Assembly (NCBI GenBank): GCA_900766265.1
Contig: CAAFUS010000017.1
Coordinates: 124,001-188,000, forward strand
DNA from: Pseudomonadaceae bacterium
Lineage (GTDB): Bacteria; Pseudomonadota; Gammaproteobacteria; Pseudomonadales; Pseudomonadaceae
Length of the DNA stretch: 64,000 bases
Direction: 5' to 3'
The notes beneath the pieces were generated by a model. That model worked only from the letters and a program-made list of their open reading frames with translations. It searched no databases and had not been told where the DNA came from. The position numbers were made by a program, and so were the translations under genes. Below, piece by piece: positions 6,450 to 14,980 of the stretch; the first letter of the stretch is position 1; the number at the start of each line of letters is the position of its first letter.

Positions 6450-8501
6450 TCAATGCCCGGGCTGTCTGGCCTCGGTCGGCGTGTCGCCGAGCATCTCGTC
6501 GTGTTCTTCCATCTTCCAGGGCAGGCTCCCCGGCGAGATGTGCAGGAAGTGCAGGTATTTCTCGAACTGGTCGAGAATGTCACCAATGATTTCCTGCTGG
6601 TCGTAGCCATAGATGTCATATGACTGCCCGCCGCGCCGCAGGAACACCTCGGCCCGGTAGTAGTGCTCGTCGCCTTCGGGGCTTTCCGGATGGGCGAAGG
6701 CCGGCATCGCATAGCTCATCAGGCGGATTTCATAGACGAAGTCCAGCTGATCCTCCCTGACCACCTCCAGATACAGCCGCGAGTTGGGCTCGTCGACCTG
6801 TACCTGCGCCGGCCAGCCCTGCTCCTGCAGCCCGCGCTGCACGCGGCGCATCGCCTTGAGCACCGTGGTGGCCATGAACGCCTCCACCGGTTCGCGGGCC
6901 GGGAAGTTGACCAGCCCGGCCAGCCGCTTCTTCCATACCCCAGGCGCGGCACTGACGGAGGTCCGGCTGCCCTGCATCTGGTTCTGCAGGCTAAGCTGAT
7001 GTCCTTCGATCACCAGCGCGCGCCACATTCCCAGCGCGATCAGCATCATCAGGATGCAGAAGGGCAGCCCCGCCGCGATGGCCATGGTCTGCAGCGCGTT
7101 GAGCCCGCCGGCCAGCAAAAGGGTCGAGGCGACGACGCCCGCAGTGGTCGCCCAGAAGACGCGCTGCCAGGTGGGCGTGTGGCTCGCGCCGCCGGCGGCG
7201 ATCGAGTCGATCACCAGCGAGCCGGAGTCGGAAGAGGTGACGAAGAAGGTGACGATCAGCAGCACCGCCAGCATCGAGGCCAGCGAGGTCAGCGGCAGAT
7301 GCTCGAACAGTTTGAACAGCGCGATGGCATGGTCAGCCTGTACGTCGCTGATCAGGCTGGTGTAGCCCTCGACCATGATCAGGTGCAGGGCGGTATCGCC
7401 GAACACCGAGAACCAGAAGAAGGTGAACATCGTCGGGACGATCATGACGCCGAAGACGAACTGGCGGATGGTGCGGCCGCGGCTGATCTTGGCGATGAAC
7501 AGCCCGACGAAGGGCGACCAGGAAATGGTCCAGCCGAAGATGAACAGCGTCCAGTTCCCGATCCAGTCGCTGCGGCTGTAGGCCTGCAGGTTGAAGGTGC
7601 GCTCGATGATGTTGTTCAGGTAGCCGCCAGTGTTCTGCAGGAAGGCTTCCAGGATGAAGATCGTCGGGCCCACTGCCAGCACGAACAACATCAGGATCGT
7701 GGCCAGGACGATATTGAGCAGCGACAGGTTCTTCACGCCCTTGTCGAGGCCCGCCACGACCGAGCAGATCGCCATGCCGGTGATGATCGCAATGGTGATC
7801 ACTTGCACGGTGATGCTCACCGGCACGTCCCATAGGTAATTGATCCCGGCGTTGATCTGGGTGACCGAGAGGCCCAAGGTGGTCGCGATCCCGAACAGCG
7901 TGCCGAGGATGACCAACACGTCGACCACATGGCCGATCGGGCCGTGGATGCGCTCGCCGATCAGCGGATAGAGCGCCGAGCGCAGCGACAGCGGCAGGCC
8001 GTGCCGGAAGGAGAAGTAGGCCAGCGCGAGGCCGACGATCCCGAAGATGCCCCAGATGTGAAAGCCCCAATGGAAGAAGGCGATCTGCATCGCCTGCTTG
8101 GCAGCATCCACGGTTTCCGGGGCGCCGGTCGGGGGTGTGGAATAGTGCAGCACCGGCTCGGCGACGCCGAAGAACAGCAGCGCGATGCCATAGCCTGCGG
8201 AAAACAGCATGGCGAACCAGGCCGGGAAACTGTACTGCGGCTCCGAGTGATCCGGCCCGAGCTTGATGTTGCCCCACTTGGTCAGCGCGATGCCGACGAT
8301 GAACATCAGGAAGAACGCCACCGACAGCATGTAGAACCAGCCGAAGGTGCGGGTGATGTAGGCCAGCACCGAGTCGAACAGCTCACCGGCCAGTTCCGGA
8401 TTGCTGATGGTGCCGATGACCAGCAGAAAGGTGATGACGACGGAGGGGATGAAGACGGGAAGCAGGATGACGGCGCGGGGCAGTTTATCGTTCGTGTCCA
8501 T
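6450..8501 (-). CDS. betT: BCCT-family choline/betaine transporter, BetT-type
   Basis: A 683-residue transporter with 12 predicted membrane helices and a cytoplasmic C-terminal tail of about 170 residues. Core signatures are AFFHWGFHIWGIF in the fourth helix and FGWTISWSPFVGLFIAKISRGRTIRQF, the BCCT aromatic box and following loop. The length and long regulatory tail (ending in a DIYGYDQQEIIGDILDQFEKYLHFLHISPG segment) match proton-coupled BetT rather than the shorter BetP or OpuD forms. Start MDTNDKLPRAV was chosen because it begins the family sequence; a 33-residue upstream extension looks non-coding. It takes up choline for glycine-betaine synthesis or osmoprotection. No betIBA genes are adjacent. 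Confidence 0.85.
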   Translation of the reverse strand: MDTNDKLPRAVILLPVFIPSVVITFLLVIGTISNPELAGELFDSVLAYITRTFGWFYMLSVAFFLMFIVGIALTKWGNIKLGPDHSEPQYSFPAWFAMLFSAGYGIALLFFGVAEPVLHYSTPPTGAPETVDAAKQAMQIAFFHWGFHIWGIFGIVGLALAYFSFRHGLPLSLRSALYPLIGERIHGPIGHVVDVLVILGTLFGIATTLGLSVTQINAGINYLWDVPVSITVQVITIAIITGMAICSVVAGLDKGVKNLSLLNIVLATILMLFVLAVGPTIFILEAFLQNTGGYLNNIIERTFNLQAYSRSDWIGNWTLFIFGWTISWSPFVGLFIAKISRGRTIRQFVFGVMIVPTMFTFFWFSVFGDTALHLIMVEGYTSLISDVQADHAIALFKLFEHLPLTSLASMLAVLLIVTFFVTSSDSGSLVIDSIAAGGASHTPTWQRVFWATTAGVVASTLLLAGGLNALQTMAIAAGLPFCILMMLIALGMWRALVIEGHQLSLQNQMQGSRTSVSAAPGVWKKRLAGLVNFPAREPVEAFMATTVLKAMRRVQRGLQEQGWPAQVQVDEPNSRLYLEVVREDQLDFVYEIRLMSYAMPAFAHPESPEGDEHYYRAEVFLRRGGQSYDIYGYDQQEIIGDILDQFEKYLHFLHISPGSLPWKMEEHDEMLGDTPTEARQPGH

Positions 8502-8828
8502 GGGGCGTCCGGTTTCGTGTCGGAGATCGGCAACGGCTACGTGACCGGCTCCGAGAAAAGATGCAGCTTGTGCAAGGGTAAGACGGCCAGGCGCCTGCAA
8601 ATACTCACCGGTATTTTCCCGGCGTCGCGAATCGGCGGGCGTGTGAAGGGCATGATGGGGTGCGAGATCCGCAGCGGCGTTGGACGCATCGCTACGGCTT
8701 TTGCCTGATGTTGCGGCCTGGTGCGAAACGGCGGTTTCGTTGTCTCAACACTGTGTTTGCTCCAGGCGCACGGGCTATATTCCCGGCCCGCCACCGCCGA
8801 GTCGTCACATCAAGGGGACCCTCAGACC
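8502..8828. other. Divergent promoter region between betT and the PAS kinase gene
   Basis: A 327-bp gap between genes reading away from each other. On the plus strand a -10-like TATATT lies at 8776-8781, about 50 nt before the kinase start, without a good -35. I found no clear operator palindrome and no gene. Confidence 0.4.
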
Positions 8829-10047
8829 ATGCTGGACAGCCGTAACGGTGACTACGCCGATATCGATTTCAAGGCCATCTTCGAAGCGTTGGCGGCCCCC
8901 TTGTCTGATTCTTTCGCCCAGCCTGATCATCGTTGCCGTCAACGATGCCTACCTGCGTGCCACCCTGACCGTTCGCGAACGATTGGTCGGTATGCACCTA
9001 TTCGATGCCTTTCCGGATAACCCTGGGGCGCCGAACGCCTACGCCACGGCGAACCTCGGAGCCTCGCTTAAGTGGGTGCTGGAGCACCGGGCGCGTGACA
9101 CGATGGCTGTGCAGCAGTACGACATTCCGCTCGAAGGCGGCGGGTTCGAGGAGCGCTACTGGAGCCCGGTCAACTCGCCGGTACTCGATTCGCGTGGCGA
9201 GGTCCGTTACATCATCCATCGCGTCGAGGATGTCACTACCCTGGTAAGCGACCGGTCCCGGCTCGAACAGATGGAAGCCCGCAGCGACGCGCAGGTTCTG
9301 GAGGTACAGCTGGCCAACCTGCGCCTCCACGAGGCAAATGCCGAGTTGAGGCGCGAGCGGGAACTGCGCGAGCTGTTCGTGCTCGCGCTAAGCCATGATC
9401 TGCGCACACCCCTGGCCGGGGCTCGGATCGCGTCCCAGCTGATGCAGCGCAGGGCGAGCGACCCGTCGGAAGTGCAGAAGCTGGCAGCGCGGCTGATGTC
9501 CAGCCTCGACCGATGCGACTCGATGATTCGAGACCTGCTCGATGCCAGCCGCCTGAGGGCGGGCGAAACGCTGCCGATCAAGCTCGAACGCTGCGAGCTC
9601 GTGAGCCTAGTCACCGATGTCCTGGCCGACCTGGCATCGCTTCACGGCGACCGTTTCGAGCTGCGTGCCCAGGAAGGGATCGAGGGGTACTGGTCCTGCT
9701 TCGAGGTGACCCGCATGATCGAGAACCTCTGCGTGAACGGCATCAAGTACGGCGCGGCCGATCACTCGGTGGACGTCTCGGTCGAGCGGGACGGCGACCG
9801 GGTGCGAATCCGGGTTCACAACGTGGGCCCGGCGATCCCGGCCGAGGCCCAGGCCAGGTTATTTACGCCCTTTCACCGCCACAGCACCGTCAACAACGGA
9901 GAAAAACCCGGTTGGGGCCTGGGGCTAACGCTGGTCAGGGGTATCGCCGAGGCGCATGGCGGCGAGGTCTCTATGCAAAGCGAGCCCGAAAAGGGTACGA
10001 CCTTCGAAGTCGTACTGCCCATCGATGCGAAGGCTAGGCCGGCGTAG
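8829..10047 (+). pseudogene. PAS-domain sensor histidine kinase with an apparent one-base frameshift near its start
   Basis: The ATG at 8829, after AAGGGGA, opens MLDSRNGDYADIDFKAIFEALAAP. The rest of the protein (LILSPSLIIVAVNDAYLRATL onward) is in another frame. Dropping one C from CCCCC at 8896-8900 joins them into a normal PAS start, giving about 405 residues. Domains: PAS (about 10-130), coiled linker, HisKA with FVLALSHDLRTPLAGARI (phospho-His near 190), then HATPase_c with the N box NLCVNGIKYG and GWGLGLTLVRGIAEAHGG. No membrane segment, so a cytosolic kinase; no response regulator is adjacent. If the frameshift is real, the main frame has no well-placed start. A homopolymer sequencing error is equally possible. 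Confidence 0.75.
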
Positions 10048-10061
10048 CTCGGTCACCGTTG

Positions 10062-10448
10062 TCAGGGCTGATTGAACGCAGGCCGATAGGGATACCAGCA
10101 GGGCGATGCCTTCCATAGCGCCTCGAAGCTGGGCAGCAGGCCAAGCGCGTCCATATGGACGGCGTTGCGCTCATCGACCACATATCGAACGACGTGCCTA
10201 GACTTGCCATAGGCAACATGGCCGCAGCGCCCTTGTTGGTCGCTAAGCTTAACGGTATCCAGCTCGTAGCCGCCTTGCTCGAGGTAGTTGAGTAGTACAG
10301 CTGTCGCCTGTGGATCTACCGGAACGAGCCCCCAGTTCCTCTTGCCAAACACCATGACTGCAAGCAGGACCACAGCAGCGACGATGGATATCCGTTTGAA
10401 CGTTGTCCCTAGGCAGGCAATAGGGTCACGTGATAACCGAGCGTTCAA
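10062..10448 (-). CDS. Hypothetical single-pass membrane protein
   Basis: A 128-residue protein with one hydrophobic segment (ISIVAAVVLLAVMVFG, about residues 20-36) followed by a soluble domain with VPVDPQATAVLLNYLEQGGY and CGHVAYGKSRHVVRYVVD. I do not recognise the family. The topology suggests an inner-membrane anchor with a small periplasmic domain. It is convergent with the kinase gene (14 nt apart). The codon pattern looks like the host, though it is somewhat less GC-rich than its neighbours. Confidence 0.55.
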   Translation of the reverse strand: MNARLSRDPIACLGTTFKRISIVAAVVLLAVMVFGKRNWGLVPVDPQATAVLLNYLEQGGYELDTVKLSDQQGRCGHVAYGKSRHVVRYVVDERNAVHMDALGLLPSFEALWKASPCWYPYRPAFNQP

Positions 10449-10518
10449 AAGGCACTCCTTGCCAGGCTTGCTAAGTCGAGCTGATCAGCCTAGGAAGATG
10501 CCAGGATATGCAGAAAAT

Positions 10519-10547
10519 AAAAAACCGGCCCTAGGCCGGTTTTTTAT
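10519..10547 (-). terminator. Rho-independent terminator of tRNA-Phe
   Basis: AAAAAACCGGCC-CTA-GGCCGGTTTTTT is a symmetrical hairpin with A and T runs on both sides, so it can act in either direction. It lies about 30 nt downstream of the tRNA-Phe 3' end on the minus strand. Confidence 0.85.
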
Positions 10548-10579
10548 TATCGGGTGGCTTGAACCACTCGAGGAATCAG

Positions 10580-10655
10580 TGGTGCCCAGGGACGGAATCG
10601 AACCGCCGACACGGGGATTTTCAATCCCCTGCTCTACCAACTGAGCTACCTGGGC
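10580..10655 (-). tRNA. tRNA-Phe (anticodon GAA)
   Basis: A 76-nt cloverleaf with encoded CCA. The acceptor stem GCCCAGG pairs with CCTGGGC, the D arm is GTAGCTCAGTTGGTAGAGC, the anticodon stem-loop GGGGATTGAAAATCCCC carries GAA, and the T arm GGCGGTTCGATTCCGTC is complete. It has its own promoter (10667-10695) and terminator. Confidence 0.96.
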
Positions 10656-10666
10656 AACGGGGCGCC

Positions 10667-10695
10667 ATTAAACGGATTTGGCTTTGGTCTGTCAA
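10667..10695 (-). promoter_or_regulatory. Sigma-70 promoter of tRNA-Phe
   Basis: On the minus strand a perfect -35 TTGACA (10690-10695), a 17-nt spacer and -10 TTTAAT (10667-10672) lie about 11 nt upstream of the mature tRNA 5' end. The spacing is ideal. A GC-rich discriminator (GGCGCC) follows, as in stringently controlled tRNA promoters. Confidence 0.85.
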
Positions 10696-10789
10696 GCAAG
10701 GCCGGGAAAATATTTAGCCACGGCGGGCGTTTAGGTACATATCCAGCGGCTCGCCAGCATCGCGGGCCGCTGGGCGGTCGAGGCGGCGC

Positions 10790-11062
10790 TCACTCGCTGG
10801 GCGGTACGTAGCCTTCGGCCTGGGCGTAGTCTTGGCCGGAGAGGAACTTGTCCATTTCCTCCTGGAGGAACTTGCGGTCCTCGGCGTTCATCATGTTCAG
10901 GCGGCGCTCGTTGATCAGCATGGTTTGGTGCTTCTGCCAGTCTTCCCAGGCCTTCTTCGAGACGTTGTTGTAGATGTCCTCGCCTTTGGCGCCGGGGTAG
11001 GGCGGCCGGTCCAGGCCCGGAAGCGCTTCCTTGTATTTACGGCAGTTCACGGTGCGGGTCAT
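10790..11062 (-). CDS. yggX: Probable Fe(2+)-trafficking protein YggX
   Basis: A 90-residue protein starting MTRTVNCRKYKEALPGLD, with the family-typical N-terminal Cys7 and the helices KKAWEDWQKHQTMLINERRLNM and EDRKFLQEEMDKFLSG. YggX protects iron-sulfur clusters, including that of MutY, against oxidative damage. It overlaps the stop of mutY by 4 nt (ATGA, 11059-11062), giving the mutY-yggX pair known from many gammaproteobacteria. Length is normal for the family. Confidence 0.95.
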   Translation of the reverse strand: MTRTVNCRKYKEALPGLDRPPYPGAKGEDIYNNVSKKAWEDWQKHQTMLINERRLNMMNAEDRKFLQEEMDKFLSGQDYAQAEGYVPPSE

Positions 11063-12126
11063 GACGTCACTCCTGCGTTCAGTTCGGTTGCGGCGCGCTT
11101 GAGCAATTTCTTCACCGGGGCGGCGAGGCCCAGGCGCTGCGGGGCGGCGAGGTTATACCAGAGCCAGTCCGCTTCGGTCACGGCAGGCGCGGCGCGGTGC
11201 ACCTGCACCAGCCAGGGCTCGATGGCGAGCTGGAAATGGCTGAAAGTATGGGTCAGCCCAGGCAGCGGGCGGGGCTCGCCGAGGTCCAGGGCATGGCGCT
11301 GGGCGAGCGGGGGCAGCGCGTTCAGGTCGTCGAGTTCGGGCAGGCTCCAGAGCCCGCCCCAGAGGCCGCTGGCCGGTCTGCGGTAGAGCAGGATCTCGCC
11401 GTCCGCGTTGGCCAGCAGCGGCATCAGGGTGCGCTTTTGCGGCAGCGCCTTGCGCGGCTTGGGCGCCGGGTACTCGGTTTCGCGGCCCAGCAGGTGGGCC
11501 TGGCAGCCGCTGCGCAGCGGGCACAGCAGGCAGCTCGGGCGGCTGCGGGTGCAGAGGGTCGCGCCGAGATCCATCATGGCCTGAGTGTAGTGGTTGACCC
11601 GTTGGTGCGGTGTCATGCGCTCGGCCGTCAGCCAGAGTTCGCGCGCGACCTTCGGCTCGCCGGGATAGCCGCTCTGGGCGCTGAAGCGTGCCAGCACGCG
11701 CTTGACGTTGCCGTCGAGGATCGCCGCGCGCAGCCCCATGCTCAGGCTGGCAATGGCGCCGGCGGTGGAACGGCCGATGCCGGGCAGCTCCGCCAGCCGC
11801 TCGACGTCGCGCGGGAACTCGCCGCCGTGTTCGGCAACGATCAGCTTGGCGGTCTTGTGCAGGTTGCGGGCGCGGCTGTAGTAGCCGAGGCCGGTCCACA
11901 GGTGCAGCACTTCGTCCTCACTGGCATCGGCCAGGGCCTGTACCGTGGGCAGGGCTTCCATGAAGCGGTCGAAATAGCCGAGCACGGTGCTGACCTGGGT
12001 CTGTTGCAGCATGATTTCCGAGACCCATACCCGATAGGGCGTGATGCCGATCTGCCAGGGCAAATCCTTGCGGCCGTGGCGGTCGTACCAGTCGAGGACC
12101 GCCTCGCCGAACGCTTCGGGGGTCAT
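11059..12126 (-). CDS. mutY: A/G-specific adenine DNA glycosylase MutY
   Basis: 355 residues. It removes adenine mispaired with 8-oxoguanine. Catalytic Glu37 is in VSEIMLQQTQV, the helix-hairpin-helix ELPGIGRSTAGAIAS is at about 113-127, and Asp138 is in AAILDGNVKR. The [4Fe-4S] cysteines 192, 199, 202 and 208 have the usual C-x6-C-x2-C-x5-C spacing. The C-terminal Nudix-like 8-oxoG recognition domain includes LYRRPASGLWGGLWSLPEL and THTFSHFQL. It is translationally coupled to the upstream asmA-like gene (ATGA, 12123-12126) and to yggX downstream. Confidence 0.97.
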   Translation of the reverse strand: MTPEAFGEAVLDWYDRHGRKDLPWQIGITPYRVWVSEIMLQQTQVSTVLGYFDRFMEALPTVQALADASEDEVLHLWTGLGYYSRARNLHKTAKLIVAEHGGEFPRDVERLAELPGIGRSTAGAIASLSMGLRAAILDGNVKRVLARFSAQSGYPGEPKVARELWLTAERMTPHQRVNHYTQAMMDLGATLCTRSRPSCLLCPLRSGCQAHLLGRETEYPAPKPRKALPQKRTLMPLLANADGEILLYRRPASGLWGGLWSLPELDDLNALPPLAQRHALDLGEPRPLPGLTHTFSHFQLAIEPWLVQVHRAAPAVTEADWLWYNLAAPQRLGLAAPVKKLLKRAATELNAGVTS

Positions 12127-14348
12127 CGGTTGAACAGGCCTCTGAGGGCGTCCTTGAGGTCTGGCGAGACCTTGTCGCCGAGCTTCTCTTCGATCTTCTC
12201 GTTGAGCTTGTCACCGGCGAGCTTGGCCGCGACCTTGCCCAGGCCGTCCTGATCGAGGCGGCAGGCCTTGGCACCGAGTTCCAGCGGGCCGCGGCAGCGC
12301 AGCGGCCACTCGATGCCGACGTACCGCTGGTTGACCTCGCAGGCCGGGTCCGGCATCTCGCCCTTGTCGCCTTCGATGACGATGCCGATGCGGTAGTCCA
12401 GGCCCAGCACGCGCAGGTCCAGATCGCCGTTGCCGTTGACCGTCATCCCCGGGATGCTCGCCTTCAGGTCCGGGTTGGTCGCTACGCCGTTGCGCAGCAC
12501 CAGGTTGCCTTGCAGCGCGCGGAACGGGGTGTCCTGGCTGCGCGGTTCGCTGGAGAGGCTCTTGCGGTTGAGGGTGGCGATCGCCCGGCAAAGCTGCTGT
12601 TCGAGGTTGGCGTCGACCAGCACGCCGTTGTTCACGGTGAAGCCGAGGGTGCCGTTGAGCCCGTCGACCCAGGCCCGCTCGCTGTTGCCCTGGGTGCGCA
12701 GGTCGGCTTTGAGGTCCAGCAGGCCGCGTACCGTCGGCTTCTGACCCTGGCTTTCCAGCAGGCGCTCGACCGGTACCCGGCTGATGCGCTTGGTGGCGGT
12801 CAGCACCGGTACCGGGGGACGTACGTCAAGGGTCGCGTTGGCTTCGAGACGGCCGTTGTAGAGGTTGCCGCGCAGCTCTTCGAGGGTGATCAGGCCGCCG
12901 CGGCTGTTGGCCTTGAGGCTGAACGCCTCGAGGGGCAGCTTCTTCACCGCGAGGCTGTCAACGACCAGGTTGATGCGGCTGTCGAGCGTGCGCAGCGTGG
13001 CGATCGGCAGCACGTCGGATTCGCTCCAGGCGTGCTGGCTGGGCTTGTCCGGTAGCGGGGTGGTGCCGCTGCCGACTGCGGCCGCTTCGGTGCTGCGGAC
13101 CTGGTCCTGACGGGCGGTCGTGGCGGCCTTGCTCTGCTCGCTGTCCGGCGGCAGGTAGCGGTCGAGGTCGAGACGGTCGCCCTTGAGCGTGACGCGCAGT
13201 GCCTGGGTACCGAAGTTGGCGATGCCGAGCTGACCGGTGAAGGTGCTGTCGTCGAGCTTGAGGGTGGCGTCTTCGAGCATCAGGCTGTTGGCCGTGCCAT
13301 TGAGGCGGGTGACCAGTTCGGCCTTTTCCAGGGTCTTGCCATCGGCCATGGGCGGCAACTGCTGGCCGACTCCGTCGAGGAACTCGCGCAGGTTGAATTG
13401 GGCGATGGACAACGCACCGGCGATCTTCGGTTCGCTTTCCAGGTCGCGGACCTTGAGTTCGCCCAGGCCGCGCAACTGGTTGGCAGAGAACTTGAGGCCG
13501 TTCCATTCGGCGATCTGCGCGGCGCGGTCGACCAGGAGCTGGCCCTGGGCGCTGTAGGCGAGGGTCTTACCGTTCAGCGGCTCCCCGGAGGCTTCGCCAG
13601 ACAGGCGCAGGTCTTCGAGCGAATAGCGCAGCAGCTGATTGTCGAAGCGCAGGTTGCCCTGCAGTTCGGTGCGCGCGCGCATGACCGGCTGGTTGCTGCC
13701 GAAGAAGGCGCTGAGTTTCAGGGGAATGGTCGCGCCTTCGCGGATGGCGCCGGTGCTCAGCTCGATGCTTTCGGCGCTGAGCTGCTGGCCGCTGCGCGCG
13801 TCGTGGTATGTGACCCGAGCGTCACTGATGGCCAGGCTGTCGATGTCCAGCTTGAGCGGTTTGCGGCGTGCCGGCTCGGCCTCGGTCGGTGCAGGCTGTT
13901 CGGCCTGTGGCTCGGCGGGCGGGGCTTCGACGCGCGCCTGGCCCTGCGGCTGACCGACGCCTTCCCAGTTGCCGTGGCCGTTCTCGGCGCGTACCAGGGT
14001 CAGGTTGAGGCCGTTGACGGTAATGTCGCTCATCTGCACTTCTCGGCGCAGCAAGGGCATCACGCGCACCGAGAGGCCGAGCATGCGCAGGTCGGCGAAG
14101 GGTTGCTCCGGCGTCTGGGCGCTGGCCAGGGTAGTCTCGTGCAGTTCCAGGCCCAGCCAGGGGAACAGGCTCCAGCCGATATCGCCGTTGATGGTCAGTT
14201 CCAGCCCGGCCCGCTCGCGCGCCAGCTGCTGGATCTCGTCCTTGTAGTCGTTGGGATCGAACAGGTGGGTCAGCGCGAAGCCCAGTGCCACCAGTATCAG
14301 CAGCAATCCGAGAATGACCAGACCCAGGATCTTGCCCAGCGCTTTCAT
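12123..14348 (-). CDS. AsmA-family protein
   Basis: A 741-residue protein with one N-terminal membrane helix (ILGLVILGLLLILVALGFALTHL) followed by a long periplasmic beta-rich region. The AsmA start signature is LFDPNDYKDEIQQLARERAGLELTINGDIGWSLFPWLGLEL. The C-terminal half carries the AsmA_2-like GTLGFTVNNGVLVDANLEQQLCRAIATLNRKS. AsmA-like proteins are repeat-beta-groove proteins linked to phospholipid transport and outer-membrane homeostasis. Start MKALGKILG was chosen over an upstream ATG because GGGAAT precedes it and the membrane helix follows. It is first in the asmA-mutY-yggX operon. Confidence 0.9.
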   Translation of the reverse strand: MKALGKILGLVILGLLLILVALGFALTHLFDPNDYKDEIQQLARERAGLELTINGDIGWSLFPWLGLELHETTLASAQTPEQPFADLRMLGLSVRVMPLLRREVQMSDITVNGLNLTLVRAENGHGNWEGVGQPQGQARVEAPPAEPQAEQPAPTEAEPARRKPLKLDIDSLAISDARVTYHDARSGQQLSAESIELSTGAIREGATIPLKLSAFFGSNQPVMRARTELQGNLRFDNQLLRYSLEDLRLSGEASGEPLNGKTLAYSAQGQLLVDRAAQIAEWNGLKFSANQLRGLGELKVRDLESEPKIAGALSIAQFNLREFLDGVGQQLPPMADGKTLEKAELVTRLNGTANSLMLEDATLKLDDSTFTGQLGIANFGTQALRVTLKGDRLDLDRYLPPDSEQSKAATTARQDQVRSTEAAAVGSGTTPLPDKPSQHAWSESDVLPIATLRTLDSRINLVVDSLAVKKLPLEAFSLKANSRGGLITLEELRGNLYNGRLEANATLDVRPPVPVLTATKRISRVPVERLLESQGQKPTVRGLLDLKADLRTQGNSERAWVDGLNGTLGFTVNNGVLVDANLEQQLCRAIATLNRKSLSSEPRSQDTPFRALQGNLVLRNGVATNPDLKASIPGMTVNGNGDLDLRVLGLDYRIGIVIEGDKGEMPDPACEVNQRYVGIEWPLRCRGPLELGAKACRLDQDGLGKVAAKLAGDKLNEKIEEKLGDKVSPDLKDALRGLFNR

Positions 14349-14385
14349 GGAGATTCCCTTTATAAGGTGTGGCAAAAGTGGCGAG

Positions 14386-14391
14386 TATAAC
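14386..14391 (-). promoter_or_regulatory. -10 element upstream of the asmA-mutY-yggX operon
   Basis: TATACT on the minus strand, about 38 nt upstream of the AsmA start. No good -35 is seen at the expected distance, so this is a candidate only. Confidence 0.4.
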
Positions 14392-14459
14392 GCGCCCCGC
14401 GATGGCGGTAGGCGCGGCTGGTTTGGAGCGCCCTGGCGGACGCCGGTTCCGCGCCTGGG

Positions 14460-14864
14460 CTAGGGCTGCAGGGGCTGCAGCGGCAGGTGTGCGCGTGCCG
14501 CCAGCGCCTGGGCTTCCAGGTGATCGATCGGCGCGCCCAGGCGCAGGGTCTTGCCGGCTTCGCCGGTCAGGCGTTCGGCCTCTTCCAGCAGGCGCCGGCC
14601 GACGCCACGGCGGCGGGTGACCCGTCGCACGCACAGGTGCGACAGCTGCCAGGCCTGCTCGCCGGGTTGCAGCAAGGCCGCGCCGAGCAGCCGGTCGTTG
14701 AAGCGGCCGGCGATGAGGCGGCCGCTGGCCAGGCCCGCCTCGATGAGCGCTTCGGCAGTGTCGTAGGGGGTGAGCAACCAGGCTGGCGCATCGGCGTAGA
14801 TCTTCGCCAGATCGATGCGGTCCTGGGCGGACGGGGTGCCGACGGCTTCTACGAGTACAGGCAT
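14460..14864 (-). CDS. PanZ/PanM-like GNAT-fold protein (acetyl-CoA sensor family)
   Basis: A 134-residue GNAT protein. Several blocks match E. coli PanZ (PanM): QDRIDLAKIYADAP, RFNDRLLGAALL and CVRRVTRRRGVGRRLLEEAE, the last being the acetyl-CoA pyrophosphate loop. PanZ binds the aspartate decarboxylase zymogen PanD and, with acetyl-CoA, promotes its maturation and feedback control. Start MPVLVEAV at 14864 was chosen because the longer frame upstream is proline/arginine-rich and non-family. It is divergent from hisB. The PanZ assignment is inference from motifs; a plain N-acetyltransferase is the alternative. Confidence 0.75.
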   Translation of the reverse strand: MPVLVEAVGTPSAQDRIDLAKIYADAPAWLLTPYDTAEALIEAGLASGRLIAGRFNDRLLGAALLQPGEQAWQLSHLCVRRVTRRRGVGRRLLEEAERLTGEAGKTLRLGAPIDHLEAQALAARAHLPLQPLQP

Positions 14865-14938
14865 GGCAGGCTCCGGAGCGGGGATGCCAGTGTACCCCAG
14901 CCCCAGCACGGCGGTAGCCGGGGGAAGCGGCGCACGCC

Positions 14939-14944
14939 TATAAT
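14939..14944 (+). promoter_or_regulatory. -10 element of the hisBHAF cluster
   Basis: A consensus TATAAT lies 36 nt upstream of the hisB start. The -35 region (about 14916-14921) is weak. I saw no his-leader peptide, so there is no sign of classical attenuation here. Confidence 0.55.
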
Positions 14945-14980
14945 GGCAGCCTTTTCCCGATCGCTTTTGTGGAGCAGGTG

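Noticed and set aside
14881..14980. his leader peptide with attenuation
   Set aside because: No short frame with a run of His codons and no competing hairpins before hisB.
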